Shown: positions 1 through 6,583 of the stretch, in pieces
Layout: each line of letters begins with the position of its first letter
Numbering within the stretch: position 1 is the stretch's first letter
NCBI GenBank assembly: GCA_017998495.1
Contig: JAGOCY010000083.1
Coordinates: 1 to 6,583, forward strand
DNA length: 6,583 nt
Source of the DNA: Corallincola sp.
Lineage (GTDB): Bacteria; Pseudomonadota; Gammaproteobacteria; Enterobacterales; Neiellaceae
Direction: 5' to 3'
Program-made: the position numbers and the translations under genes
Notes under the pieces: model-generated
The model's input: the letters and a program-made list of their open reading frames with translations, nothing else
What the model was told of the DNA's origin: nothing
Databases searched by the model: none

Positions 1-1
1 G

Positions 2-2080
2 TGGTACCCCCATCGCGGCCTGAGCCAGGACCCACTGACCCTGGAGCGGCGGCCGCTGCTCGATGCCATCGCTGCGGCCGGTATCGCCGGCCTTGGCGGC
101 GCCGGCTTCCCTACCGCCCGTAAGCTGGCCCTCAGCCATGGTGCCGAGCTGCTGATCATCAACGGCGTCGAGTGCGAACCCTATATCAGCTGCGACGACG
201 CGCTGATGCGCCACCACGCCAGCGAGATCCTGCGTGGTGTCGATATTCTTGCCCACATTGCCCAGCCCAAGCTGGTGTTGATCGCGGTTGAAGACAATAA
301 GCCCGAGGCCGCTACTGCCCTGCGCGCCGCGCTCGGCGAGCGCCCCTACCAGCTGCGCATGGTGCCAACCAAATACCCCTCCGGCGGCGAACGCCAGCTG
401 GTGCAGCTGCTCACTGGCCGCGAGGTGCCCAGTGGCGGCTATCCCGCCGACATCGGCATCCTGATACAGAACGTCGGCACCGCTTTTGCCATCAAACGCG
501 CTCTCGATGACGGTGAACCACTGATCGAGCGGCTGGTCACCCTCTGTGGTGGCGCCATTGCCCAGCCCGGTAACTACTGGGTACCACTGGGCACCCAGGT
601 GGGTCATCTGCTCACCCATGTGGGCTGGAAGCCCTATCGCAATGCCCAGGTGATCATGGGCGGGCCGATGATGGGCTTTGCCCTGCCCCACACCGAGATC
701 CCGGTGGTCAAGATCAGCAACTGCATCCTGGCCCCGGCCCGTGGCGAGCTGGCCGATGGCAGCGATGCCCAGCCCTGTATCCGCTGCGGTGCCTGTGCCG
801 AGGTCTGCCCGGCGCAACTGCTGCCACAGCAGCTGTTTTGGCACAGCAGCAGCAAGAATCACGACAAGGCGCGCGAGTACCACCTGTTCGACTGCATCGA
901 GTGTGGCGCCTGCGCCTACGTCTGCCCGTCGGCTATTCCGCTGGTTCACCACTACCGGGTGGCCAAAGCCGAGATCCGCGCCGCCGATGAGGAGGTTCGC
1001 AAAGCGGAGCAGGCGCGCGAGCGCTTTGAAGCCCGCCAGCAACGGCTGGAGCGGGAAAAGCAGGAGCGCGAAGCTCGCCACCAGCAGGCCCAGCAGCCGC
1101 GCCAGCAGACCAGCAGCAGCGATGACGCCGCCAAGGCAGCCGTCGCCCCCGCCCTCGCCCGCGCCCAGGCCCGCCCCCAGCACAGCGCCGAGCCAGCCCC
1201 GGCCCCAGCTGAGCCAGCGCTGTCAGCCAGTACCGAGGCCCAGCCCGATAACAGCGCGGTGATGGCCGAACGGGCCCGCCGCAAGGCCGAGCGTGAAGCC
1301 CGTCAGGCCGAGCAGAGCACGGCGCCAGTGGCAGCAACGCAAACGACAGCGGCACCAACCAGCGACGCCAAAGCCGCCGCGGCCGCCGCCATCGCCCGCG
1401 CCAAGGCTAAAGCCCAGCAGGCCGCTGGCGCGCCCGCCGCAACCCCGGTCAGTGAAACCGCAGCACAGGCGAGCGAACCGCCAGCGCCAAGCGATGCCAG
1501 CGACGCCAAGGCCGCCGCGGCCGCCGCCATCGCCCGCGCCAAGGCTAAAGCCCAGCAGGCTGCTGGCGCGCCAGCCGCAATCCCGGTCAGTGAAACCGCA
1601 GCACAGGCGAGCGAACCGCCAGCGCCAAGCGTAGCCAGCGACGCCAAGGCCGCTGCGGCGGTCGCTATCGCCCGCGCCAGGGCCAAAGCGCAACAAGCCG
1701 CAGCAGCACAAGCAAGCGCGGCAACCCGCGAGCCCCAAATCACCAGCCCTGCCGAGGCAGCCACGCCAACGGTTAGTGCCAGCCAGCCCAAGGCTACCCC
1801 TGCGGTCAGCGTCGCGCCGGCCGCCTCCAGTCTCGACAGCAAAAAAGCCGCCATTGCCGCCGCTGTGGCCCGCGCCAAAGCCCATGCCGCCGAGCGCGAT
1901 GCCGAGTTGGCAGCGCTGGCGCCGGAGCACCATCAGGCAGAGCAACCGGCTGCCGATGCCAGCATCGACAGCAAGAAAGCCGCCATTGCTGCTGCCGTGG
2001 CCCGGGCTAAGGCGCGTCAGGCCGAGCGCCGGGGCAGTGCGCAGAGCGGCGACGAAAGCCAATCCAAGGATCCGACATGA
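2..2080 (+). CDS. rsxC: Electron transport complex subunit RsxC/RnfC, 5'-truncated by the window edge
   Basis: This is the peripheral NADH-oxidising subunit of the Rsx/Rnf complex, on the cytoplasmic face of the inner membrane. The frame is open from base 2, so the gene began upstream. 692 residues are visible, and comparison with remembered E. coli RsxC (740 aa) suggests about 115 N-terminal residues are missing. Fragment residues 30-38 carry the Gly-rich GLGGAGFPT segment, and 54-61 NGVECEPY followed by an Asp pair at 65-66, typical of the NADH/FMN domain. TKYPSGG lies at about 123-129. Two ferredoxin-type motifs, CxxCxxCxxxCP, start at Cys259 and Cys298 and should bind two [4Fe-4S] clusters. 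From about 319 a charged, probably coiled-coil stretch leads into a long Ala/Lys/Gln/Pro tail with repeated (D/S)xKAAxxxAxARAKA motifs. An internal ATG at 206 is not the start, because conserved sequence precedes it. The stop overlaps the rsxD start as ATGA. Family assignment is very secure. Confidence 0.97.
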   Translation, partial: WYPHRGLSQDPLTLERRPLLDAIAAAGIAGLGGAGFPTARKLALSHGAELLIINGVECEPYISCDDALMRHHASEILRGVDILAHIAQPKLVLIAVEDNKPEAATALRAALGERPYQLRMVPTKYPSGGERQLVQLLTGREVPSGGYPADIGILIQNVGTAFAIKRALDDGEPLIERLVTLCGGAIAQPGNYWVPLGTQVGHLLTHVGWKPYRNAQVIMGGPMMGFALPHTEIPVVKISNCILAPARGELADGSDAQPCIRCGACAEVCPAQLLPQQLFWHSSSKNHDKAREYHLFDCIECGACAYVCPSAIPLVHHYRVAKAEIRAADEEVRKAEQARERFEARQQRLEREKQEREARHQQAQQPRQQTSSSDDAAKAAVAPALARAQARPQHSAEPAPAPAEPALSASTEAQPDNSAVMAERARRKAEREARQAEQSTAPVAATQTTAAPTSDAKAAAAAAIARAKAKAQQAAGAPAATPVSETAAQASEPPAPSDASDAKAAAAAAIARAKAKAQQAAGAPAAIPVSETAAQASEPPAPSVASDAKAAAAVAIARARAKAQQAAAAQASAATREPQITSPAEAATPTVSASQPKATPAVSVAPAASSLDSKKAAIAAAVARAKAHAAERDAELAALAPEHHQAEQPAADASIDSKKAAIAAAVARAKARQAERRGSAQSGDESQSKDPT
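776..928 (+). other. Two [4Fe-4S] cluster motifs of RsxC
   Basis: Bases 776-811 encode [12 protein letters not shown] and bases 893-928 encode [12 protein letters not shown]. Both are full CxxCxxCxxxCP ferredoxin motifs with every cysteine present (fragment residues 259, 262, 265, 269 and 298, 301, 304, 308). In bacterial ferredoxin-type domains the first three cysteines of one motif and the last of the other bind each cluster. These clusters are expected to pass electrons from the RsxC flavin to RsxB, which should be encoded upstream of this window. Confidence 0.93.
1361..1702 (+). repeat. In-frame 138-bp tandem repeat in the RsxC tail (2 full copies plus a partial third)
   Basis: Copy 1 is 1361-1498 and copy 2 is 1499-1636. 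They differ at 6 of 138 positions by direct reading, so they are about 96% identical and encode 46-residue units beginning [18 protein letters not shown] third unit starts at 1637 in the same register. It matches for about 22 residues ([19 protein letters not shown] and on) and then diverges. Older degenerate copies of the core motif are visible at about 1124 ([16 protein letters not shown]), 1835 and 1967 (both [16 protein letters not shown], 132 bp apart). The unit keeps the reading frame. E. coli RsxC also has a repeated tail with AAIARAKA motifs, so a repeated tail is a family trait, while the near-identity of copies 1 and 2 suggests a recent duplication here. Confidence 0.95.
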
Positions 2081-3150
2081 GCCTGAGCGTCCGCGTCTCA
2101 CCCCACCAGCGCCAGCGCCAGACCACCGGCCAGCTGATGCGCAGCGTTTGCTATGCGCTGCTACCCGGCATTGCCGTGCAGAGTTGGCTATTCGGCTGGG
2201 GGATATTGATCCAGATCCTGCTCGCCATCAGCGGTGCCCTGCTGTTTGAGGCCGGGTTTCTGCGGCTGCGCGGCCGGCCGGTGAGCCGTACCCTGGCTGA
2301 CAGCAGCGCCCTACTCACCGCTCTGCTGCTGGCCATCGCCATCCCCCCGTACCTGCCGTGGTGGATCACGGTGATCGGCGTGTTTATCGCCATTGTCGTC
2401 GCCAAGCAGCTCTATGGCGGCCTCGGCAATAACCTGTTTAACCCGGCGATGGTCGCCTATGTCGCGCTGCTGGTCTCCTTCCCGCTATCGATGACCAGCT
2501 GGACCCCGGCCATCAGCGATCAGCAGCACCCGATTGACCTGCTGGATGCACTGGCGCTGATCTTTACCGGCTACGACCGCGACGGCTTTAGCGTGCAACA
2601 GCTGCGCACCCTGGTGGATGGCAGCACCGGCGCCACCGCGCTGGATGCGATGCGCACCGCCCTCGGCCGTGGTCTGACCGTGGATGAAGCGCGCGCCGCT
2701 GGGGTTGGCAGCATCTGGGGTGGCATCAATGCAGTGTGGGTCAACCTCGCCTATCTGGCTGGTGGCCTGTGGTTGCTGGCGCGCGCCACCATCCGCTGGC
2801 AGATCCCGCTGGCCATGCTGCTCAGCCTCAGCGTGCTGGCACTGGGCGATCAGTGGCTTAATGGCGACACCGCTCCCGGCGCCCTGTTCTACCTGCTCAG
2901 CGGCGCCACCATGCTCGGCGCCTTCTTTATCGCCACCGATCCCGTGTCCGCCAGTACCACGGTACGGGGTCGGCTCATTTATGGCGCCATCATTGGCGTG
3001 TTGCTGTTCGTGATCCGCCGCCATGGCGGCTATGCCGATGCTGTGGCCTTTGCCGTGCTGCTGGCCAACCTGTGCGTGCCGCTGATTGACCATTACACCC
3101 AGCCCCGCACCTTCGGCCACCGCCCGACGGGAGATGACCATGCTGCGTAG
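2077..3150 (+). CDS. rsxD: Electron transport complex membrane subunit RsxD/RnfD
   Basis: RsxD is an inner-membrane subunit carrying a covalently bound FMN, which takes part in electron transfer coupled to ion movement. The product is 357 aa (E. coli about 352). About ten hydrophobic segments are visible, at roughly residues 21-38, 42-62, 77-92, 94-113, 123-140, 213-235, 241-259, 268-288, 299-314 and 319-337. The flavinylation motif DGSTGATA places the acceptor at Thr187, the same number as in E. coli. Other family signatures are [17 protein letters not shown] at about 109-125, [12 protein letters not shown] with TDP at about 273-289, and [15 protein letters not shown] at about 324-338. The ATG overlaps the rsxC stop by 4 nt (ATGA) and has AAGGA at 2066-2070, spaced 6 nt, which fixes the start. 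The gene reads as complete and intact. Confidence 0.97.
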   Translation: MSLSVRVSPHQRQRQTTGQLMRSVCYALLPGIAVQSWLFGWGILIQILLAISGALLFEAGFLRLRGRPVSRTLADSSALLTALLLAIAIPPYLPWWITVIGVFIAIVVAKQLYGGLGNNLFNPAMVAYVALLVSFPLSMTSWTPAISDQQHPIDLLDALALIFTGYDRDGFSVQQLRTLVDGSTGATALDAMRTALGRGLTVDEARAAGVGSIWGGINAVWVNLAYLAGGLWLLARATIRWQIPLAMLLSLSVLALGDQWLNGDTAPGALFYLLSGATMLGAFFIATDPVSASTTVRGRLIYGAIIGVLLFVIRRHGGYADAVAFAVLLANLCVPLIDHYTQPRTFGHRPTGDDHAA

Positions 3151-3772
3151 TGCCGGCCGCAACGGCCTGTTGCTGACCCTGTTCGCCATCGCCACCACCG
3201 GCCTCATCGCCCTCACCCATCAGCTCACCAAAGAGCGGATCGCCGACGCCAAGCGCGCCCAGCAATACGCCAGCCTGACCCGGCTGCTGCCGGCTGGCAG
3301 CTATGACAACGATCTGGCCGCTAGCTGCGTCCAGCTGGCCGCCGACCCCCGGCTAGGGCCAGGTGACCATCAGGCCTTTATCGCCCGCAAAGAACAGCTG
3401 ACCAGCGCCATCGCCCTGCAGGTCACTGCCCCCGATGGCTATAGCGGCAGCATTGAGCTGCTGGTGGCCATCGACCGCGATGGGGTGCTGACCGGGGTGG
3501 AAGTGCTGGGTCATAAAGAAACGCCGGGCCTCGGTGACAAGATCGAACGGCGGCGCAGCAGCTGGCTCGACAGCTTTGTCGGCCGCCGCCTTGAGCGCGA
3601 TCCGGACCCGCGCTTTGCGGTTAAGAAAGATGGCGGCGATTTTGACCAGTTCACCGGCGCCACCATCACCCCACGCGCGGTGGTGGGCGCGGTGGCCAAC
3701 GCCCTGCGTTACCACGCCGAACAGGCCCCGCTGCTGGCCAACCGCCAGCCCGACTGTGGAGACCAGCCATGA
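3140..3772 (+). CDS. rsxG: Electron transport complex subunit RsxG/RnfG
   Basis: RsxG is anchored by one N-terminal membrane helix with its flavin domain in the periplasm, and carries a covalent FMN. With the start chosen here the product is 210 aa (E. coli about 206). Residues about 8-27 are a hydrophobic anchor. [16 protein letters not shown] and then [13 protein letters not shown] are family signatures, and [10 protein letters not shown] carries the flavin acceptor Thr175 (codon at 3662), next to E. coli Thr174. ATG codons lie in frame at 3086, 3134 and 3140. GGGAG at 3129-3133 is correctly spaced (6 nt) only for 3140, and that start also aligns with the MLK... start of the E. coli protein. 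The gene overlaps rsxD by 11 nt, and its stop overlaps rsxE as ATGA. Start 3134 would add two residues and cannot be fully excluded. Confidence 0.95.
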   Translation: MLRSAGRNGLLLTLFAIATTGLIALTHQLTKERIADAKRAQQYASLTRLLPAGSYDNDLAASCVQLAADPRLGPGDHQAFIARKEQLTSAIALQVTAPDGYSGSIELLVAIDRDGVLTGVEVLGHKETPGLGDKIERRRSSWLDSFVGRRLERDPDPRFAVKKDGGDFDQFTGATITPRAVVGAVANALRYHAEQAPLLANRQPDCGDQP

Positions 3773-4497
3773 CCAGCAACTGGCGCACTATCGCCCTCAA
3801 CGGGCTGTGGCACAGCAACCCGGCACTGGTGCAGCTGCTTGGCCTGTGCCCGCTGCTGGCGGTCTCCAACAGCTTGGTCAACGGCCTGGGCATGGGGCTG
3901 GCCACCATGGCGGTACTGATGAGCTCCAACCTCGTCATCGCCCTCACCCGGCGCTGGATCAGCAACGAGATCCGCATTCCGGTATTTGTATTGCTGATCG
4001 CCTCGCTGGTTAGCTGTGTCGAGCTGCTGATGCAGGCCTTTACCCCAGGGCTCTATCAGAACCTCGGTATCTTTGTGGCGTTGATTGTCACTAACTGCAT
4101 CATCATTGGCCGCGCCGAGGCCTTTGCCTCCAAAAACCCGGTGGTCGATGGCGTGGTCGACGGGCTGATGATGGGCGGCGGCTTTGCCCTCGTCCTCACC
4201 CTGCTCGGTGCCCTGCGCGAACTGCTGGGCCAGGGCACCCTGTTTGATGGCGCCGCCCTGCTGTTTGGGCCGATCGCCAGCAACTGGACCCTACATATCG
4301 GCGCTGGCGGTGAACATTTTCTGCTGGCCATTCTCGCCCCCGGCGCCTTTATCGGCCTGGGGCTGCTGGTGGCGCTGAAAAACGCCATCGACGCCCGCCT
4401 CAAAGCCCGGGCCCAGCCGGTGGCGGTGGCCAAGCCAGTGCGGGCGCGGGTGACCACCGTCAGCGGCAGCAGCGAGGGCGAACGTGAACCAGCATAA
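3769..4497 (+). CDS. rsxE: Electron transport complex membrane subunit RsxE/RnfE
   Basis: RsxE is an integral membrane subunit related to NqrD. With RsxA it forms an inverted-topology pair that, in known Rnf/NQR structures, holds a [2Fe-2S] cluster inside the membrane. The product is 242 aa (E. coli about 231). The expected cluster cysteines are present: Cys27 in [10 protein letters not shown] and Cys110 in [13 protein letters not shown]. Cys83 is an additional cysteine in a membrane segment. About six hydrophobic segments can be seen, and [10 protein letters not shown] near residue 195 is a family signature. The C-terminal tail (about 205-242) is hydrophilic and rich in Arg, Ala and Val, and accounts for the extra length. 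The ATG overlaps the rsxG stop by 4 nt, with TGGAG 7 nt upstream. The 3' end overlaps nth by 14 nt. Confidence 0.96.
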   Translation: MTSNWRTIALNGLWHSNPALVQLLGLCPLLAVSNSLVNGLGMGLATMAVLMSSNLVIALTRRWISNEIRIPVFVLLIASLVSCVELLMQAFTPGLYQNLGIFVALIVTNCIIIGRAEAFASKNPVVDGVVDGLMMGGGFALVLTLLGALRELLGQGTLFDGAALLFGPIASNWTLHIGAGGEHFLLAILAPGAFIGLGLLVALKNAIDARLKARAQPVAVAKPVRARVTTVSGSSEGEREPA

Positions 4498-5122
4498 GCG
4501 CCGGGTGATCCTCGAAACCCTGCGCGAGGCCAACCCCAAACCCACCACCGAACTCAACTACAGCAGCCCGTTCGAGCTGCTGATCGCGGTGATCCTCTCC
4601 GCCCAGGCCACCGATGTCGGGGTTAACAAGGCCACCGCCAAACTCTTTGCCGTGGCCAACAGCGCCCAAGCGATCTACGACCTTGGCGTCGATGGTCTCA
4701 AGCACTACATCAAGACCATCGGCCTGTTTAACAGCAAGGCCGACAACATCATCAAGGCCTGCCGCATCCTTATCGATCAGCACGGCGGTGAGGTGCCAGA
4801 GAGCCGCGAAGCGCTGGAAGCCCTGCCCGGCGTCGGCCGCAAGACCGCCAATGTGGTGCTCAATACCGCCTTCGGCTGGCCGACCATCGCCGTCGATACC
4901 CATATTTTCCGGGTCAGCAACCGCACCGGCTTCGCCCCCGGCAAAACGGTGGAAGCGGTTGAAGAGAAGCTGCTGAAAGTGGTGCCGGCCGAATTCAAGC
5001 TGGATGTCCACCACTGGCTGATCCTGCACGGGCGCTACACCTGCACCGCCCGCAACCCCAAATGCGGCGCCTGCATCATTGCCCCGCTGTGCGATTTCAA
5101 AGAGAAGACCAACCGCACCTGA
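4484..5122 (+). CDS. nth: Endonuclease III (DNA glycosylase/AP lyase)
   Basis: Nth removes oxidised pyrimidines (such as thymine glycol) from DNA and cuts the resulting abasic site by beta-elimination, the first step of base-excision repair. The product is 212 aa and lines up with E. coli Nth (211 aa) without apparent gaps. The helix-hairpin-helix [13 protein letters not shown] holds the catalytic Lys120, and [11 protein letters not shown] holds the catalytic Asp138. The C-terminal [4Fe-4S] loop C-x6-C-x2-C-x5-C is complete at Cys187, 194, 197 and 203. The start is GTG at 4484, 14 nt inside rsxE. GAGGG at 4474-4478 is spaced 5 nt from it, and the resulting MNQHKRR matches the family N-terminus, so the GTG is well supported. 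nth as the last gene of the rsx/rnf operon is a common gammaproteobacterial arrangement. The overlap implies co-translation with the rsx genes. Confidence 0.98.
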   Translation: MNQHKRRVILETLREANPKPTTELNYSSPFELLIAVILSAQATDVGVNKATAKLFAVANSAQAIYDLGVDGLKHYIKTIGLFNSKADNIIKACRILIDQHGGEVPESREALEALPGVGRKTANVVLNTAFGWPTIAVDTHIFRVSNRTGFAPGKTVEAVEEKLLKVVPAEFKLDVHHWLILHGRYTCTARNPKCGACIIAPLCDFKEKTNRT

Positions 5123-5150
5123 GGGTGCCCACCAGCTCCAGGAGATCCCT

Positions 5151-5558
5151 ATGCGCGTCCTTCACACCATGCTCCGCGTCGGCGACCTCGACCGCAGCAT
5201 CGCCTTCTACACCAATGTCCTGGGCATGCGCCTGCTGCGCCGCCACGACAACCCCGAGTACAAATACACTCTGGCCTTCGTCGGCTTTGCCGACGAGAGC
5301 GAACAGGCGGTGATCGAGCTGACCTACAACTGGGGCGTCGACAGCTACGAGCTGGGCAATGCCTATGGCCATATCGCCATTGAAGTGGCCGATGCCTATG
5401 CCGCCTGCGCGGCAATCAAGGCCGCTGGCGGCAAAGTGACGCGCGAGGCCGGCCCGGTCAAAGGCGGCACCACCGTCATCGCCTTTGTCGAAGACCCCGA
5501 TGGCTACAAGATTGAGCTGATCAACGCCAAAGACGCCACCAAGGGGCTGGGCCACTAA
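5151..5558 (+). CDS. gloA: Glyoxalase I (lactoylglutathione lyase)
   Basis: GloA converts the hemithioacetal of methylglyoxal and glutathione into S-lactoylglutathione, in the cytosol. The product is 135 aa, the same length as the E. coli enzyme. All four metal ligands sit at the E. coli positions: His5, Glu56, His74 and Glu122. This is the short form expected to use nickel or cobalt rather than zinc. Further signatures are [20 protein letters not shown] at about 7-26, YGHIAIEV at about 72-79 and [11 protein letters not shown] at about 114-124. ATG 5151 has AGGAG at 5140-5144, spaced 6 nt. The frame is open further upstream but without family sequence. It begins 28 nt after nth with no visible terminator or promoter in between, so co-transcription with the rsx-nth operon is likely. 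No clear terminator follows it. Confidence 0.97.
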   Translation: MRVLHTMLRVGDLDRSIAFYTNVLGMRLLRRHDNPEYKYTLAFVGFADESEQAVIELTYNWGVDSYELGNAYGHIAIEVADAYAACAAIKAAGGKVTREAGPVKGGTTVIAFVEDPDGYKIELINAKDATKGLGH

Positions 5559-5565
5559 GCCGCCT

Positions 5566-5593
5566 CTGCGCCAGCGCACAAGTTAGGGCGCAG
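5566..5593 (+). other. Hairpin downstream of gloA without a T-tract
   Basis: CTGCGCC (5566-5572) and GGCGCAG (5587-5593) form a perfect 7-bp stem with a 14-nt loop, 8 nt after the gloA stop. It is not followed by a run of T, so it is a poor intrinsic terminator. It could be an mRNA 3' stabilising or pause structure, or chance in G+C-rich DNA. Confidence 0.35.
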
Positions 5594-5620
5594 TGGCTGC
5601 GTCTGACGGGGCTGAGCCTT

Positions 5621-5640
5621 TATACTGCGCGGGCTTTTTT
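5621..5640 (+). promoter_or_regulatory. Likely sigma-70 promoter of the yebC-like gene (-10 and initial transcribed region)
   Basis: TATACT at 5621-5626 is one base from the -10 consensus and stands out in G+C-rich surroundings. It lies 75 nt before the yebC-like ATG. No good -35 hexamer is seen: the sequence 17 bp upstream is TGCGTC, a poor match to TTGACA. The segment after the -10 is strongly G+C-rich (GCGCGGGC), like the discriminators of stringently controlled promoters. A T6 run at 5635-5640 would fall within the first transcribed bases if transcription starts around 5632-5634. The promoter call is reasonable, but the regulatory reading is inference. Confidence 0.55.
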
Positions 5641-5666
5641 GGGCGGGACCTTGTGCGGCCCTGCCC
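5641..5666 (+). other. Possible stem-loop in the 5' leader of the yebC-like gene
   Basis: GGGCGGG (5641-5647) can pair with CCCTGCCC (5659-5666), leaving one bulged T in the 3' arm and an 11-nt loop. It would lie near the 5' end of the leader RNA made from the TATACT promoter. It resembles no riboswitch I recognise and may simply stabilise the 5' end or be chance in G+C-rich sequence. Confidence 0.3.
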
Positions 5667-5701
5667 CCATCGAACCTTCAGCCAAATACGAGAGAGCCAT
5701 C

Positions 5702-6403
5702 ATGGGCGCACAATGGAAGGCCAAAGGCCGTACCGAAGCGGCAAACGCCAAAGGCAAAATCTTCACCAAACTGGCCCGCGAACTGATGGTCGCGGCCCGC
5801 TCCGGTGCTGATCCGACCCTTAACTCACGGCTGCGCATGGCGGTTGAGCAGGCGCGCAAAGCCTCGATGCCGCGCGACACCGTCGAGCGCGCCATCAAAA
5901 AAGGCGCCGGCCTGCTGGATGAAGTGGTGAACTACGAACTGGTGACCTACGAGGGCTTCGCCCCCCATCAGGTGCCGGTGATCGTCGAGTGTCTGACCGA
6001 CAACAAAAACCGCACCGCCTCCAACATCCGTCTGGCCTTCCGTAACGGCCAGCTCGGCAGCTCCGGCTCGGTCAGCTGGGACTTCAACTACGTCGGCATG
6101 ATCGAAGCTACCGCCAGCAAGCCGGGCATCAACGCCGAAGAAGCCGCCATCGAAGCCGGCGCCCAGGACTTGGAAATTGGCGAGGACGGCGAAGTGCTGT
6201 TCTTCACCGACCCGACCGATCTCGATGCCGTCAGCCGTGCCCTGCCCGATTTCGGCTTTACCGTGAACAGCGCCAAGCTCGGCTACCAGCCGAAAAACCC
6301 GGTAACTCTGTCGGACGCCGACCGCGCCGAAGTCGAAGCCTTCCTCGAGAAAGTCGACGCCGATGATGACGTGCAGAACGTCTACGTCGGCCTCGCAGGC
6401 TAA
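5702..6403 (+). CDS. YebC/PmpR/TACO1-family protein, divergent short form
   Basis: Members of this family are annotated as DNA-binding transcriptional regulators (PmpR type), and more recent work links several to relief of ribosome stalling during translation. The product is 233 aa against about 246 for canonical YebC. Family features are [18 protein letters not shown] at residues 18-35, YEGFAP at 83-88, [10 protein letters not shown] at 96-105, [10 protein letters not shown] at about 118-127 and an acidic end [15 protein letters not shown] at 219-233. The canonical start, of the type GHSKWANIKHRK, is replaced by [17 protein letters not shown], marking a separate subgroup. ATG 5702 is chosen over upstream in-frame ATGs (such as 5639) because family sequence begins there and a GAGAGAG purine stretch ends 5 nt before it. 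It appears to be a monocistronic unit, with a promoter-like element upstream and a terminator downstream. ruvC, a common yebC neighbour, does not follow in the window. Family is certain, exact role is not. Confidence 0.93.
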   Translation: MGAQWKAKGRTEAANAKGKIFTKLARELMVAARSGADPTLNSRLRMAVEQARKASMPRDTVERAIKKGAGLLDEVVNYELVTYEGFAPHQVPVIVECLTDNKNRTASNIRLAFRNGQLGSSGSVSWDFNYVGMIEATASKPGINAEEAAIEAGAQDLEIGEDGEVLFFTDPTDLDAVSRALPDFGFTVNSAKLGYQPKNPVTLSDADRAEVEAFLEKVDADDDVQNVYVGLAG

Positions 6404-6434
6404 GCTGCCGCTACAGCCTTAGCCTGCGCAGATG

Positions 6435-6470
6435 AACAAGGCGGCCGATGGCCGCCTTGTTGTTGGTGTT
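6435..6470 (+). terminator. Intrinsic terminator of the yebC-like gene
   Basis: AACAAGGCGGCC (6435-6446) and GGCCGCCTTGTT (6450-6461) form a perfect 12-bp stem around a GAT loop, 31 nt after the stop codon. A T-rich but interrupted tail (TTGTTGGTGTT) follows. The stem is symmetrical with A-rich sequence on its left arm, so weak function on the opposite strand is possible. Confidence 0.88.
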
Positions 6471-6583
6471 GAGGCCATTACATGGCAGCCGCATGCGCAG
6501 CCTGCAACTTGCCTTTCGCTCGCATCTTGCATTTCGATGCTGAGATTGCGGCCACGCCGCAGCAGAGCAAGGTTGCCTAGGGC
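6471..6583. other. No gene recognised; short palindromes only
   Basis: Between the terminator and the window end I see no start codon with a ribosome binding site, no tRNA-like fold and no coding sequence I can assign on either strand. Two small inverted repeats are present: GCCAT/ATGGC (6474-6486) and TGCGGC/GCCGCA with a CAC loop (6547-6561). GCAGCC occurs twice, at 6485-6490 and 6497-6502. Minus-strand frames stay open here, but the stretch is too short to mean much. It could hold the tail of a gene entering from beyond the window or simply be spacer. Confidence 0.5.

Noticed and set aside
1361..1702. CRISPR-like or mobile repeat array
   Set aside because: The repeats are in-frame coding units directly adjoining one another with no unique spacers, and they encode the known type of RsxC tail.
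1303..1878. Second minus-strand open frame of Ala/Leu-rich sequence opposite the repeats
   Set aside because: It is another shadow of the same repeats. Its apparent membrane-like composition comes from reverse-complemented Ala codons.
206..2080. Taking ATG 206 as the rsxC start
   Set aside because: Conserved RnfC sequence (GLGGAGFPT and NGVECEPY motifs) lies in frame upstream at 89-184, so the true start is outside the window.
1223..2101. Long minus-strand open frame (292 codons, Gly/Arg/Cys-rich) opposite the rsxC tail
   Set aside because: It mirrors the G+C-rich alanine repeats of rsxC, resembles no protein family I know, and the sense strand is clearly coding. It is open because Ala/Lys codons rarely make stops on the opposite strand.
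5079..5150. N-terminal extension of GloA from ATG 5079
   Set aside because: It lies inside nth and has no family match. ATG 5151 gives the exact 135-residue enzyme with metal ligands at the standard positions.
5615..5640. T6 run at 5635-5640 as an intrinsic terminator for gloA
   Set aside because: Only a 4-bp AGCC/GGCT stem with a 13-nt loop precedes it, and the region contains the TATACT element, so a promoter reading fits better.
5639..5701. N-terminal extension of the yebC-like protein from ATG 5639
   Set aside because: The extra residues include no family sequence and overlap the probable transcription start. ATG 5702 has a purine-rich site and begins the conserved domain.

Overview
This window looks like an ordinary, well-packed stretch of a high-G+C gammaproteobacterial chromosome (G+C judged by eye, not counted). 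It carries the distal part of an rsx (rnf) electron-transport operon, running rsxC (5' end cut off by the window) - rsxD - rsxG - rsxE - nth. gloA (glyoxalase I) follows closely, and then a separately promoted yebC-family gene with a strong terminator. All genes are on the + strand. The Rsx proteins and Nth align over their length with the E. coli versions as I remember them, including the long Ala/Lys-rich RsxC tail. This points to an enteric/Vibrio/Aeromonas-like lineage. High-G+C Aeromonadales such as Zobellella or Oceanimonas would fit, but that placement is a guess from composition and gene order.

Layout: 2-2080 is rsxC without about its first 115 codons. 2077-3150 is rsxD, 3140-3772 rsxG, 3769-4497 rsxE and 4484-5122 nth. 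Each of these overlaps its neighbour by 4-14 nt, so translational coupling is likely. gloA (5151-5558) starts 28 nt after nth with a good Shine-Dalgarno. 5559-5701 is an intergenic leader with a TATACT -10 element and a T6 run near the likely start point. 5702-6403 is the yebC-like gene, followed by a perfect 12-bp stem terminator. From about 6470 to the end I see no convincing gene, only short palindromes.

Function: Rsx/Rnf is an ion-coupled membrane complex that moves electrons between NADH and ferredoxin-like carriers; in E. coli it keeps SoxR reduced. RsxC (NADH/FMN/2x[4Fe-4S]), RsxD and RsxG (covalent FMN on Thr187 and Thr175) and RsxE (intramembrane Fe-S cysteines) are all intact at their cofactor sites. 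Nth is a [4Fe-4S] base-excision repair enzyme that rides in the operon. GloA detoxifies methylglyoxal. The YebC-like protein is a divergent, short member of a family linked to transcription control and, more recently, to relief of ribosome stalling.

I did not find a new biological system. The points most worth a second look are the recent 138-bp tandem duplication in the RsxC tail, the divergent YebC subgroup and its promoter, and the nth-gloA extension of the rsx operon.
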